A stretch of 29,582 nt of DNA. Origin: JBDKGD01 sp964513095 (GTDB taxonomy: Bacteria > Patescibacteriota > Minisyncoccia > UBA6257 > 2-01-FULL-56-20). The translations under genes were made by a program, and so were the position numbers. The notes under the pieces were generated by a model. The model made no database searches and was not told the DNA's origin. It saw nothing but the letters and a program-made list of their open reading frames with translations. The stretch is from contig CAZELH010000006.1 of assembly GCA_964513095.1 (NCBI GenBank), positions 1-29,582 on the forward strand. The letters run 5' to 3'. Shown one piece after another: positions 21,962-29,582 of the stretch. Position 1 is the stretch's first letter. Each line of letters begins with the position of its first letter.

Positions 21962-23715
21962 TGCGATAAAGGAATAAAAATTTGTTGCCACGAATTACTC
22001 GATACAGATATCGTACTACTTGCTGTCTGATACCCAGAAGCTGAAACAGTAATGTCATATGTTCCAACGGGAAGCGTGGAGAAAAAAGCCGCCGAAGGAG
22101 CAGTACACGCTCCCGAAAATTCAAATCGAACACTATCAACCTGTGGCGTCACATTTTGATCGTTTGTAGTCAAAAACACCTTATATCGAACATATCTATT
22201 ACCATCAAATCCAGATAAAGCAGTAGATGTCGCCGTGTAATAACTAGAAGCACCATTAGGACCAACAAAATTCCAAGTAGCATCATCATTGTTGGCTGCA
22301 ATTTGAAACTGTACAGCGGTATTAGATGGTTGACTCCCCGTCCAAAGAAACGCATACAAACTTGAACTTGCCGATGATCCAAGATCGATAGTTTCCGAAA
22401 CAAGATAATTAACGGTAGACGTTGGATACACACCAGAAACTAACGCAATGGTAAGTGACCCAGGATTATTTTCCGCCTCAATCCCCCCGCTCTGACTTAC
22501 ATATCCGCCAGAAACCCACGTCGTATCACCAACAAAAGAATGTCCAGTGGTTACCGTTTGCGAATATCCACTTTTACTCATCGTAACCGTTGCCCCAGAA
22601 ACAGCAGTGTCAGTACCGCTGTCCGAAACAGAAACAAGCACCGAAGGACGAGCAGGAACGTCAAGAACAAAAGAAAAAGGAATGGTGGTGGAAGGATTAA
22701 CAGCAAAAGGCAACACGGGAGGTGTCCCAATAACATCATAAGTACTTCCTGAAAGAGCTACGTCATAAGTGTCCCATTCAACATTCGAAAGCGTAGTAAC
22801 CCCAGATGAATTGGTGATGGTTGAAGTCGAAAATTTTAAAACATCAGGACTTGTTCCAATTAATTTTTGTCCCGCCAATGAAATAGTTTGACTCGGAACA
22901 GCGACACAAACATTGCTATTTGTAGAAAAAAGAATAGAACTTACTCTATCAATAGAAAAACTGATACTCGTAACCGCTTGCGATGCAACGGTTGCATGTG
23001 GTTTTACCGGATTTGGATTACCAACAGCACCCGTCTTGTAAGTTTTTTCACTTGAATACCCGTTTTTCGAAACAGTAATTTGATAGTTTTGACTACTTGT
23101 TGCCACACCAACTAATTGAAGTGATCCAGAAGAATTGGTAGTATCTGTTAAATCAATCGCGGGGGTCACACTCGCATTTACCAAATGAACCGATGCGCCA
23201 GAAACACCGACGCCATTCGCATCAAATACGTTTATAAAAAGAGATCCAGTTACAGCCGTATTTTCTAAATTTTTCGGAGCAACGGTCGTTGTAAATTGAA
23301 ACGGAGCGAATTTCGCACATGTTAAACAGGAAATTTCCAAAGTTACTTGTTTGTAATCAGCCGGCGCAGTGTCATTGGGGGTACCACCAATCGTTCCATC
23401 AGCCGGATCATCAATGTTTCGAACAGTGGTTTTTACATTAAACAAAAAATTTCCTACCGTTGAAGTTTGATTTTGAGGAATAACACCGGCAGGAATACCC
23501 GAAACAGTGCCAACGCTGTCATAAGGTAAATTACGAATAATTTCCAATTGCCCAGCCAACACTTCAGCAGCAGCCGTACGGGATTCGATATTATTTATAG
23601 AATCAATAAGCGCGAAATAAACAGCGTAAATAGCGCTAAATAACAACCCAATAATTGCAATCGTAACAACGACATCAATAAGACTGGAACCGGATCGACT
23701 CGCATTCAAATTCAT
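21958..23715 (-). CDS. Very large pseudopilin with adhesin-like domains (PilV-like)
   Basis: A 585-aa protein from the ATG at 23715; a TTG further upstream is an alternative. 'RSGSSLIDVVVTIAIIGLLFSAIYAVY' is a prepilin-like N-terminus with Asp in place of Glu at +5. After the helix come several modules. 'GSLFINVFDANGVGVSGASVHLVN' (about 175-235) and 'RPSVLVSVSDSGTDTAVSGATV' (about 360-395) look like carboxypeptidase-regulatory/CnaB-type beta sandwiches. A region around 430-535 ('VQFQIAANNDDATWNFVGP', 'RYVRYKVFLTT') looks like a discoidin-type jelly roll. A last PEGA/CnaB-like unit ends the protein. The size is several times that of a normal minor pilin, so it may be a tip adhesin. Domain names are from pattern recognition only. 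Confidence 0.72.
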   Translation of the reverse strand: MNLNASRSGSSLIDVVVTIAIIGLLFSAIYAVYFALIDSINNIESRTAAAEVLAGQLEIIRNLPYDSVGTVSGIPAGVIPQNQTSTVGNFLFNVKTTVRNIDDPADGTIGGTPNDTAPADYKQVTLEISCLTCAKFAPFQFTTTVAPKNLENTAVTGSLFINVFDANGVGVSGASVHLVNASVTPAIDLTDTTNSSGSLQLVGVATSSQNYQITVSKNGYSSEKTYKTGAVGNPNPVKPHATVASQAVTSISFSIDRVSSILFSTNSNVCVAVPSQTISLAGQKLIGTSPDVLKFSTSTITNSSGVTTLSNVEWDTYDVALSGSTYDVIGTPPVLPFAVNPSTTIPFSFVLDVPARPSVLVSVSDSGTDTAVSGATVTMSKSGYSQTVTTGHSFVGDTTWVSGGYVSQSGGIEAENNPGSLTIALVSGVYPTSTVNYLVSETIDLGSSASSSLYAFLWTGSQPSNTAVQFQIAANNDDATWNFVGPNGASSYYTATSTALSGFDGNRYVRYKVFLTTNDQNVTPQVDSVRFEFSGACTAPSAAFFSTLPVGTYDITVSASGYQTASSTISVSSNSWQQIFIPLSQ

Positions 23716-23734
23716 ACGTATAAACAAATTTCTA

Positions 23735-24820
23735 CTACTTAATATTTTGAGAGATAGAATAAATCGGGGTAATGATGGACAAAGCTACGAATCCAATAAT
23801 AAGACCCATGGTAAGGAGCATGAGAGGTTCCAAAAAGCTCGTAAGATCATGAAGTGTCGTATCCACTTCTTCGGTGTAGTATTCAGCCAAATAAAACAAA
23901 TTATCTTCCAAATTTCCGGTATTTTCGCCAATTTTTACCATACCAGACACTAAGGCCGGAAAGAGTTCTTTGTGTTCCGATAAATATTGCGCAAACTGCT
24001 CCCCTTTACGAATTTCCTCTTCAGCGGATAATAACGCTTTTTTATAAACCGCATGATCAAATGTATTGGCAGTAATGTGAACAGCCTCAACAATGTTTAC
24101 TCCTCCCTTTAAAAGAAGTCCTAAAATACGCGTTAAATTCGCCATCTGCACATCAATTACTACTTTTGAAAGAATAGGCGTTGAAAGCACCATTTTATCG
24201 AAAAATATTTGCACGGGAGCAAATCGTTTAATAAGAATACGGAGTCCGATCCCCGCGCTAATAAAAAGCACCGCGACATAGATCACATAATCTTTCAAGA
24301 AATTCACGGTTTGAATAAGGATGCGAGTCGTCAACGGCAATTCAACGCGAAGACTAGAAAAAATTGGCAACAATTTAGGAAAAATTCCAAACGCCAAAAA
24401 ACTCGTCAACCCAACTGTCGCCACAAAAATAATAGCAGGGTAAATCATGGCGCTACGAACCTTTCCGTTCAATTCCTTGCTTTTCTTTAATTCATCACCC
24501 AAATAAAATAAGTTTTGACTCAACGTACCGCTCGATTCACCAACACGAATAATGTTGATAAAAAAATCACCGAACACGTTATTGTAATACTCAAGACTAT
24601 CCGCTAAAAACTTCCCATTATTCACATCAAGTTGGATATGATCAATTATTTTTATAATTAATTTCGATTCTGATTGTTTTTTAATAATATTCAATCCTTC
24701 ATTAAGGGGTAATCCTGCCTTCACCACCATACCCAAATGACGAGCAAAATTAATCTTATCTTGGACCGTTAAATGTTCAAAAAAAGAAAGGAGAGAAAAT
24801 TTTCGTTTTGAAATAGCCAT
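23735..24820 (-). CDS. pilC: Type IV pilus inner-membrane platform protein
   Basis: The 361-aa PilC/GspF family protein anchors the assembly ATPase in the membrane. There are two repeats of the T2SSF domain: 'FARHLGMVVKAGLPLNEGLNII' in the first and 'ANLTRILGLLLKGGVNIVEAVHI' in the second. Each ends in hydrophobic helices, and a last membrane segment lies near the C-terminus. It is about 40 residues shorter than usual, missing the N-terminal cytoplasmic stretch. It starts nine bases after pilB and has no Shine-Dalgarno. Confidence 0.92.
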   Translation of the reverse strand: MAISKRKFSLLSFFEHLTVQDKINFARHLGMVVKAGLPLNEGLNIIKKQSESKLIIKIIDHIQLDVNNGKFLADSLEYYNNVFGDFFINIIRVGESSGTLSQNLFYLGDELKKSKELNGKVRSAMIYPAIIFVATVGLTSFLAFGIFPKLLPIFSSLRVELPLTTRILIQTVNFLKDYVIYVAVLFISAGIGLRILIKRFAPVQIFFDKMVLSTPILSKVVIDVQMANLTRILGLLLKGGVNIVEAVHITANTFDHAVYKKALLSAEEEIRKGEQFAQYLSEHKELFPALVSGMVKIGENTGNLEDNLFYLAEYYTEEVDTTLHDLTSFLEPLMLLTMGLIIGFVALSIITPIYSISQNIK

Positions 24821-24829
24821 ATATATAGT

Positions 24830-26062
24830 TTATTCGTTAATGATGCGCATAATTTCTTCGATACTCGTTAATCCTTCACTCGCCTTAGCAATACCATCTT
24901 TAAGCATAGTAGTCATGCCATTCGCCACCGCAGCCGCCTTAATCTCTTGAGCGGTTCCCCGACCAACAATTAACTTACGAATTTCGTTATTCACTTCGAG
25001 CACCTCTCGAATACCTACTCGACCAGAATAACCGCCATTGCAATTATCGCATCCCTCCGCTATAAAAAATTTTCTTCCCTGCTCGGTAATTTCAGGAATA
25101 ATTTCTTCAATGCTTTTTATTTCTTCCTTTGTAAGAACACGTTCTTTTTTACACTTCTGACACAACTTACGAACTAAACGCTGTCCCATTGCTATGTTAA
25201 CCGTCGAAGTTACTAAAAACGGCGGGACGCCCATATCAATAAGTCGAGGAAATGTCGTTGCCGCGTCGTTTGTGTGCAAGGTGGAAAGCACCAAATGCCC
25301 AGTCAAAGCAGCGTTTACCGCAATACCAGCAGTCTCTCCATCGCGAATTTCACCAACCATTACAATGTTTGGATCCTGACGCAAAATAGAACGCAATCCC
25401 GTGCCAAATGTTAAACCCGACTGGGCATTCACCTGAATCTGAGTGGCTCCATCCAATGAATACTCAATAGGATCCTCGATAGTAACAAGCGACGTCCCCG
25501 GAGCATTTAATTGCTTTAATATAGTGTAGAGCGTAGTTGACTTACCAGATCCCGTTGGTCCATTAGCCAAAATCATTCCATAAGGACGTTTAATAGCTTT
25601 TTCTACCTTTATCAAATCTTCGGGACGAAATCCCAAGTCTTTCAAATCAAATGACTGCGTCTGCGCCAACACGCGAAACACCGCATTTTCACCATAATAC
25701 GTAGGTACAATAGAAACACGCACATCAACATCGCCAACTGTTTCAATGTGACTCCGAAATCGTCCGTCTTGAGGGCTCAAGTGTTCATCGGTACGAAGAC
25801 CTGACATAACCTTGATACGTGAAATTATTTCTTGATGCAAATCACGAGAGACTCGAATTTTTTCAAAAATATCTTTTAAAATTCCATCGACACGGAATCG
25901 AATTCGCACCGAATCACGCTCCGGTTGAATGTGTACATCAGATGCCCCACTCACAAACGCGTACTCAACAAACATATCAACCAAATTTACGATTGAAATA
26001 TCTTCCAATGGTTTAATCAGTTGTCGCTCTATCGCAAGTTCAAGCGTTTTTATGTCGCGCAT
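24830..26062 (-). CDS. pilB: Type IV pilus assembly ATPase, N1 domain absent
   Basis: The 410-aa PilB/GspE ATPase powers pilus extension. It starts just before the N2 domain ('GASDVHIQPERDSVRIRFRVDG', about residues 39-60). Walker A is GPTGSGKST (168-176), followed by an Asp box ('IEDPIEY'), Walker B 'VGEIRDGETA' (235-244) and a His box ('LSTLHTNDA'). The metal-binding cysteines C300, C303, C337 and C340 are present. The usual PilB has about 150 more N-terminal residues (N1). An in-frame TAA lies 12 bases upstream of the ATG, so this short start is real. It is the first gene of the pilus operon. Confidence 0.93.
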   Translation of the reverse strand: MRDIKTLELAIERQLIKPLEDISIVNLVDMFVEYAFVSGASDVHIQPERDSVRIRFRVDGILKDIFEKIRVSRDLHQEIISRIKVMSGLRTDEHLSPQDGRFRSHIETVGDVDVRVSIVPTYYGENAVFRVLAQTQSFDLKDLGFRPEDLIKVEKAIKRPYGMILANGPTGSGKSTTLYTILKQLNAPGTSLVTIEDPIEYSLDGATQIQVNAQSGLTFGTGLRSILRQDPNIVMVGEIRDGETAGIAVNAALTGHLVLSTLHTNDAATTFPRLIDMGVPPFLVTSTVNIAMGQRLVRKLCQKCKKERVLTKEEIKSIEEIIPEITEQGRKFFIAEGCDNCNGGYSGRVGIREVLEVNNEIRKLIVGRGTAQEIKAAAVANGMTTMLKDGIAKASEGLTSIEEIMRIINE

Positions 26063-26070
26063 ATATATTG

Positions 26071-26079
26071 ATTATATCA
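26071..26079 (-). promoter_or_regulatory. Extended -10 promoter of the pilus operon, probably leaderless
   Basis: Minus-strand TGATATAAT: a perfect TATAAT (26071-26076) with the TGn extension. No good -35 is present at usual spacing. Only eight bases separate the -10 from the pilB ATG at 26062, so the mRNA would start at or within a base or two of the ATG. Confidence 0.6.
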
Positions 26080-26148
26080 CACGCATTTTTAAGACAATGC
26101 ATCATGTATACTTAACATATACGTGAAAGAAAAATAATTTAAAAAATC

Positions 26149-27066
26149 ATGGGCGCAAAATTAATATATGTCTACATCGGAATCCTCGTTCTTGCCATTA
26201 TCATTGGCATGGTCGGACTTTACTACGCCTTTAACAGCTCAATTTCACAAACACAAAAAGTACTAGAGCAGCAAAAAGAAGATGTCGGACCAGCAATTGG
26301 GTTGTACGCAAAAAGCAAAGAATACGCGACGCTCATCTGGCGCAGACTATTTGGTGGAGCAGAAAAAATTGTCATTTATCGCCTCTCGCCAGAAAATCCA
26401 AAATGGGTGGAATGGAAACGAGTAGCACTCGAAAACCAAAATAAGAAGGGTGGGTTCCTTGATATTTTATTAGGAACATCAGGCGGATCATCTGATTATG
26501 CATATTATTTTCAAGTATTAAACGCTTCGGGAACAATCATATACACCTCACCAACCAGCACCATTCAAGCAACACCAACCAGCACGCCTCCTATATCCCC
26601 AAACAATCCAACGTCGACACCGCCAACCCCATCAAACTCAACTTCAAGCACCACACACACCACCTCAACACCAACCAGCACGCCCCCCACGACAACAAAC
26701 CCAACATCCACCGCCACCTCCACCCCACCAAGCATCTACTACACCCCTGATGGCAAACCGATAACAAGCACGCAAACCACCTATCCAACCGATCCTTTCT
26801 GGGTGGTGTACGCCGATGCAGGCATAGAAATCGGATGGCAAAACCTCCCTTCTTCAGCAGTTTCTATTTCAGTAGCACGCACGCCATCACTTTCCACAAC
26901 CTACGAAGAACTCTTTTCAAGGGGCTATGATGCAAATTCGGGTCTCAATTATATTCGCATTGTTGATGATTCATTTAATACATCGTGGTACTATCGCCTG
27001 CAAGCAAAAAATGCATCAGGAGATATCACTGCGACCTACGGTCCAATCTTTTTAAATAGAAAATAA
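26149..27066 (+). CDS. Membrane-anchored Thr/Ser/Pro-rich surface protein
   Basis: A 305-aa protein with one N-terminal membrane helix (about 5-28) and a first outer part of about 30-135. A linker of about 70 residues (about 136-208) is made of Thr, Ser, Pro and Asn with repeated TSTPP units, as in cell-surface stalks. It ends with a strand-rich domain (about 215-305: 'FWVVYADAGIEIGWQNLPSSAVSISVARTP') that resembles a fibronectin-III-like sandwich; that is a guess. It is divergent from pilB, separated by about 86 bases that hold the promoters of both, so it may act with the pilus. Confidence 0.6.
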   Translation: MGAKLIYVYIGILVLAIIIGMVGLYYAFNSSISQTQKVLEQQKEDVGPAIGLYAKSKEYATLIWRRLFGGAEKIVIYRLSPENPKWVEWKRVALENQNKKGGFLDILLGTSGGSSDYAYYFQVLNASGTIIYTSPTSTIQATPTSTPPISPNNPTSTPPTPSNSTSSTTHTTSTPTSTPPTTTNPTSTATSTPPSIYYTPDGKPITSTQTTYPTDPFWVVYADAGIEIGWQNLPSSAVSISVARTPSLSTTYEELFSRGYDANSGLNYIRIVDDSFNTSWYYRLQAKNASGDITATYGPIFLNRK

Positions 27067-27097
27067 AAAGCGCGTACTTTAGATAAAAAATACGCGC
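27065..27097 (-). terminator. Terminator of the CPBP-like gene
   Basis: GCGCGTA/TACGCGC stem (27070-27076 with 27091-27097) with a 14-nt loop, followed on the minus strand by TTTTTATTT. It lies between two convergent genes. Confidence 0.75.
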
Positions 27098-27105
27098 GCA
27101 AAAAG

Positions 27106-27732
27106 CTAAAACGAGAGATAAAAACCATGTCCGATTTTCATCATATGATGCCACGATGCGGGTAATAACATAAACGCACACGAAGCAATGGTGACGTGCG
27201 AACAAGCAAGGAGGTAAATATTTCTATATCGAAGAAAAAAATACGCGCCCCACGCGCCATTAATCAATGCAAGAATCATCAAAACAGGATTGGGAAAATG
27301 GACAGCCCCAAAACAAAATGCCGTTGCCACAATCGTAAATCCGCTCAGATGAGAAAATTCCCAAAATCGATTAACGAAAAATCCACACAGGATTAATTGC
27401 TGAATGAGCGCCCACACCAAATACCACGATATACTTCCCACGGGATCCCTCCAGATAATGAAAGAATGCGAAGCATACATGAAATGAAGTGCGAGAACAA
27501 CAATGACATTACCCAAAACGATTGGGGCAAGAAAATAAAATCCTGCTCCCAATGAATTGGGCGCCAAACCAAGCGATCGAAGCGAAGCACGGTGGTGCCA
27601 AAAACTGGCGCACAAAAAAATCACCAAAATACTAAGAAATAACGGATTATGTCCGTGAAAATCCCAAATATAGCTAAGAATTGCCAAAAAAAACACAACA
27701 GCCTCAATCAAAGACCTCATAACAACCACCAT
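27106..27732 (-). CDS. CPBP/CAAX-protease-like membrane protein with degraded first motif
   Basis: A 208-aa protein with about six hydrophobic segments. The CPBP (Abi, PF02517) family of membrane metalloproteases has EExxxR, FxxxH and HxxxN/B motifs. Here 'FGAVH' (Phe141, His145) and 'SHVTIAS' (His179) are in the right places, but the first motif reads QQLILCG (Gln111-Gln112, Cys where Arg is usual), so both glutamates are lost. It may be an inactive relative, a binding protein or a variant enzyme. An ATG at 27720 is an alternative start. It is a single-gene unit with a terminator. Confidence 0.6.
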   Translation of the reverse strand: MVVVMRSLIEAVVFFLAILSYIWDFHGHNPLFLSILVIFLCASFWHHRASLRSLGLAPNSLGAGFYFLAPIVLGNVIVVLALHFMYASHSFIIWRDPVGSISWYLVWALIQQLILCGFFVNRFWEFSHLSGFTIVATAFCFGAVHFPNPVLMILALINGAWGAYFFLRYRNIYLLACSHVTIASCAFMLLPASWHHMMKIGHGFYLSF

Positions 27733-27757
27733 TTCCTTTAAAAATTGTAACGAAATA

Positions 27758-27796
27758 AAATGGGCGAATTCTCGGATTATCAGAATTCGCCCATTT
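27758..27796 (-). terminator. Terminator of msrA
   Basis: Perfect 15-bp stem, AAATGGGCGAATTCT with its complement, around a 9-nt loop. The AT-rich outer part supplies the T-rich tail on the minus strand. It lies 30 bases after the msrA stop. Confidence 0.82.
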
Positions 27797-27825
27797 CTTC
27801 CAACGCTACCGTATAGGATAATAAT

Positions 27826-28368
27826 CTACGCGTCAGTTTTCAACAGTTTTGCGTACCGCTCTTTCAATTTCTTTAACTTCGGACTAATAACCACCTGACA
27901 GTACGGCTGATCAGAATTATTTTTGTAATACTGATGGTGATACGCTTCTGCCTCATAAAATGTCGTAAGGGGCGCAAGTTGGGTGACAATTTTATGCCCA
28001 TCATCTTCACTATCGAGTTCGGCAATAATTTTTTCCGCCGCCATTTTCTGTTCGGGGGTGGTATACAAAATAACCGATCGATACTGAGTACCCACATCAT
28101 TTCCTTGACGATTCAAGGTTGTAGGATCGTGTGTTGCAAAAAACACGGTTAATAAATCGGAAAAACTAATCTGCTGAGGATCAAACTCGATCCGAATAAC
28201 TTCCGCGTGTCCTGTCGTGCCACTGCAAACCATATCGTAGGTAGGATTTGGTTTTTCGCCACCCGCATATCCGGGCATAACCGAAAGAACTCCTCGCAAA
28301 TCACTAAACACCGCCTCACTACACCAAAAACATCCGCTTCCAAACACTGCAATTTCTGTTTTTTCCAT
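27826..28368 (-). CDS. msrA: Peptide methionine sulfoxide reductase A
   Basis: The 180-aa protein reduces methionine-S-sulfoxide in oxidised proteins using thioredoxin. The catalytic 'GSGCFWCSEAVF' (Cys13) is present, as are 'GYAGGEKPNPTYDMVCSGTTGHAEVI', 'FFATHDPTTLNRQGNDVGTQYRS' and the end 'YHHQYYKNN'. The length is normal and MsrB is not fused. It is a single-gene unit, next to a flavodoxin-like reductase, which suggests a redox-stress neighbourhood. Confidence 0.97.
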   Translation of the reverse strand: MEKTEIAVFGSGCFWCSEAVFSDLRGVLSVMPGYAGGEKPNPTYDMVCSGTTGHAEVIRIEFDPQQISFSDLLTVFFATHDPTTLNRQGNDVGTQYRSVILYTTPEQKMAAEKIIAELDSEDDGHKIVTQLAPLTTFYEAEAYHHQYYKNNSDQPYCQVVISPKLKKLKERYAKLLKTDA

Positions 28369-28437
28369 AAAATAATAAGTGATAAGTATATTGAATTACG
28401 TTCGTTCGAAATTTATTTTAAACCACAACTCGTTAAT

Positions 28438-29097
28438 CTATTTCATCGGCACCATTGGGTGCTGTTTGAGAAGTTGGGCATAATACACCAAATTACGAGC
28501 CAAACCCTGCGCCATATGCATCGTAGCAGTATTTTTAAGTCGCTTTTCACGATCTTGAGCTGGTGGCTGACCAACTTCTCCAACCCAGTATGCACAACAC
28601 TGCGGAGGAAGAGTGAAATTCATGAAGGTCAACACCTCAATAATACCAGCCAATGTCGACTGCGCGCCATCTTCGCTTCCGGTAATCACCACTCCAGCAA
28701 CCTTATTTAAAAGTGCGCTTCGACCACTAGCCAAATATTCTTCATCAAGGGCGTCAAGACGCTCAATAACTCGTTGCATTAAACTGCTTCGACCACCCCA
28801 CCATACCGGGGTTGCAAAAATAACAATATCCGCTTTTTTTATTTTTTCAACAATCGAAGGCCACTCATCCGTTTCACTTTCTTTAAACCCGAGCCCCACA
28901 GGAATATCGCAATCTGCTAATCGAATAATTTCAGACGTCACTCCGTGCGGAGTCATCTCATCAAGAACCATCTGCGCCAATTCTTGAGTATTAGAAATTT
29001 CAGGAGCATGTTTGAGTGATGAATTCAAAACAAGAGCAGTAAGTGGCATGCCGGAAGACGGCATTTCGCACGAAAAATGAGGTTTTTGTTTGTACAT
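28438..29097 (-). CDS. NAD(P)H-dependent flavodoxin-like oxidoreductase
   Basis: The 219-aa protein belongs to the flavodoxin/NADPH-dependent FMN reductase superfamily (WrbA-like). Motifs are 'TALVLNSSLKHAPEISNTQELAQ' (FMN phosphate loop, about residues 18-40), 'ADIVIFATPVWWGGRSSLMQRVIERLD' and 'VAGVVITGSEDGAQSTLAGI'. Cytoplasmic reduction of a quinone or other acceptor is likely; the substrate is unknown. The start at 29097 is seven bases after a TGATAGAAT extended -10, giving a leaderless message. A start at the internal 'MPLTALV' (29049) would fit the family N-terminus better, so the first 16 residues are uncertain. Confidence 0.75.
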   Translation of the reverse strand: MYKQKPHFSCEMPSSGMPLTALVLNSSLKHAPEISNTQELAQMVLDEMTPHGVTSEIIRLADCDIPVGLGFKESETDEWPSIVEKIKKADIVIFATPVWWGGRSSLMQRVIERLDALDEEYLASGRSALLNKVAGVVITGSEDGAQSTLAGIIEVLTFMNFTLPPQCCAYWVGEVGQPPAQDREKRLKNTATMHMAQGLARNLVYYAQLLKQHPMVPMK

Positions 29098-29104
29098 AGC
29101 TGAT

Positions 29105-29113
29105 ATTCTATCA
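29105..29113 (-). promoter_or_regulatory. Extended -10 promoter of the flavodoxin-like gene
   Basis: Minus-strand TGATAGAAT (TAGAAT at 29105-29110 with TGn), seven bases before the ATG at 29097. The layout matches that before pilB. Confidence 0.4.
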
Positions 29114-29127
29114 AAAATAGAAAGAAA

Positions 29128-29582
29128 TTACTTCACAAAACGAAACGTCTGGGCGATAATCCCCGCCTGCGCCAAATACCCATCAAGCTGGCTATCAGAA
29201 ATGGCGGGATACGATCGTTCATCACGATAACTACTCCCCGTTGCCAACTGGTCAATAACAAAACAAGTGCCATCGCGAATCGTACGATAACTAACACCTC
29301 GCAAATATTGCGACATTCCCGCATTATTTATTTCAAATTTTTTAAACAGCACACCACCAAACATAACAGTTTCAGGAGGATTTTTTCGATATGATTGATC
29401 ATCAACAAAACACTGTGCCACCTCACGGGTATCACGACTAACACCAACCCGCACTTCAGCACTAAAATATCGAGGATATCCTGTTTCTTGTGCTATTCGA
29501 TACACCGGAATAGCAACAACAGACGTACCGGCAACAGGGTCAAGAGCACCAGAACGCCATCCCGTCGGCAAATGATAATAAG
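29128..29582 (-). CDS. C-terminal part of an unrecognised protein, cut by the window edge
   Basis: At least 150 aa, with the frame open to the right edge of the window. The sequence begins in 'YYHLPTGWRSG' and includes 'SAEVRVGVSRDTREVAQCFVDDQSY', 'FGGVLFKKFEINNAGMSQYLRGVSYRT' and 'CFVIDQLATGSSYRDERSYP'. It is strand-rich with two cysteines and ends 'AQTFRFVK'. It resembles exported candidate-phylum proteins of unknown function whose N-terminus is a lipoprotein or membrane anchor, but that part is outside the window. It lies 30 bases upstream of the flavodoxin-like gene on the same strand. Confidence 0.6.
   Translation of the reverse strand, partial: YYHLPTGWRSGALDPVAGTSVVAIPVYRIAQETGYPRYFSAEVRVGVSRDTREVAQCFVDDQSYRKNPPETVMFGGVLFKKFEINNAGMSQYLRGVSYRTIRDGTCFVIDQLATGSSYRDERSYPAISDSQLDGYLAQAGIIAQTFRFVK

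Noticed and set aside
1..29582. CRISPR array, tRNA, rRNA, insertion sequence or phage genes
   Set aside because: No regularly spaced repeats, no cloverleaf, no transposase or integrase motifs were seen. The baseplate-J-like similarity at 11291-12994 is not accompanied by other phage genes.

Overview
This window looks like a piece of a Candidate Phyla Radiation (Patescibacteria) genome assembly. The evidence is a compact gene layout, a fused ribosomal block in the order infA-rpmJ-rpsM-rpsK-rpsD-rpoA-rplQ-rplM-rpsI, short versions of several housekeeping proteins (RNA polymerase alpha without its C-terminal domain, DnaX without a tau extension, PilB without its N1 domain), and several large single-pass membrane proteins with no clear function. 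TGA is used as a stop codon, so the code is the standard bacterial one. The phylum is an inference from gene content. Two runs of exactly 100 N (16324-16423 and 20520-20619) are scaffold gaps, so this is a draft assembly.

Layout: 1-309 holds a candidate structured RNA on the minus strand. A PEGA/beta-propeller membrane protein follows on the plus strand. Next, on the minus strand, are two ABC exporter half-transporters (1688-3514 and 3663-5465) and a mannitol-1-phosphate 5-dehydrogenase (5827-7002). The ribosomal/RNA polymerase operon (7375-11163, minus) is driven by a near-perfect promoter at 11211-11240. After it come a 567-aa membrane protein and a zinc-ribbon membrane protein. A minus-strand operon then links a putative glycosidase-like exported protein, scpA, scpB, a D,D-carboxypeptidase and mraY, which joins chromosome condensation with peptidoglycan synthesis. 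dnaX is divergent from it. A type IV pilus cluster (pilB, pilC and four pilin-like proteins; 19938-26062, minus) follows, with a divergent Thr/Ser/Pro-rich membrane protein. The right end holds a CPBP-like membrane protein with a degraded active site, msrA, a flavodoxin-like reductase and the C-terminal part of an unrecognised protein.

The most interesting signals are non-coding. (1) A self-contained RNA unit at about 48-213, with promoter, closing stem, three internal hairpins and terminator. (2) A leader of about 230 nt before the first ABC gene with a small open frame, a hairpin at its stop codon and an intrinsic terminator just before the gene; this resembles ribosome-controlled attenuation of multidrug ABC transporters. 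(3) A three-way-junction fold of 114 nt directly after rpsI. (4) A duplicated terminator-promoter junction in front of both ABC genes. Strong Shine-Dalgarno sequences occur only before the two ABC genes, mtlD and the zinc-ribbon gene. The ribosomal, cell-wall and pilus genes have none that I can see, and some appear to be nearly leaderless.
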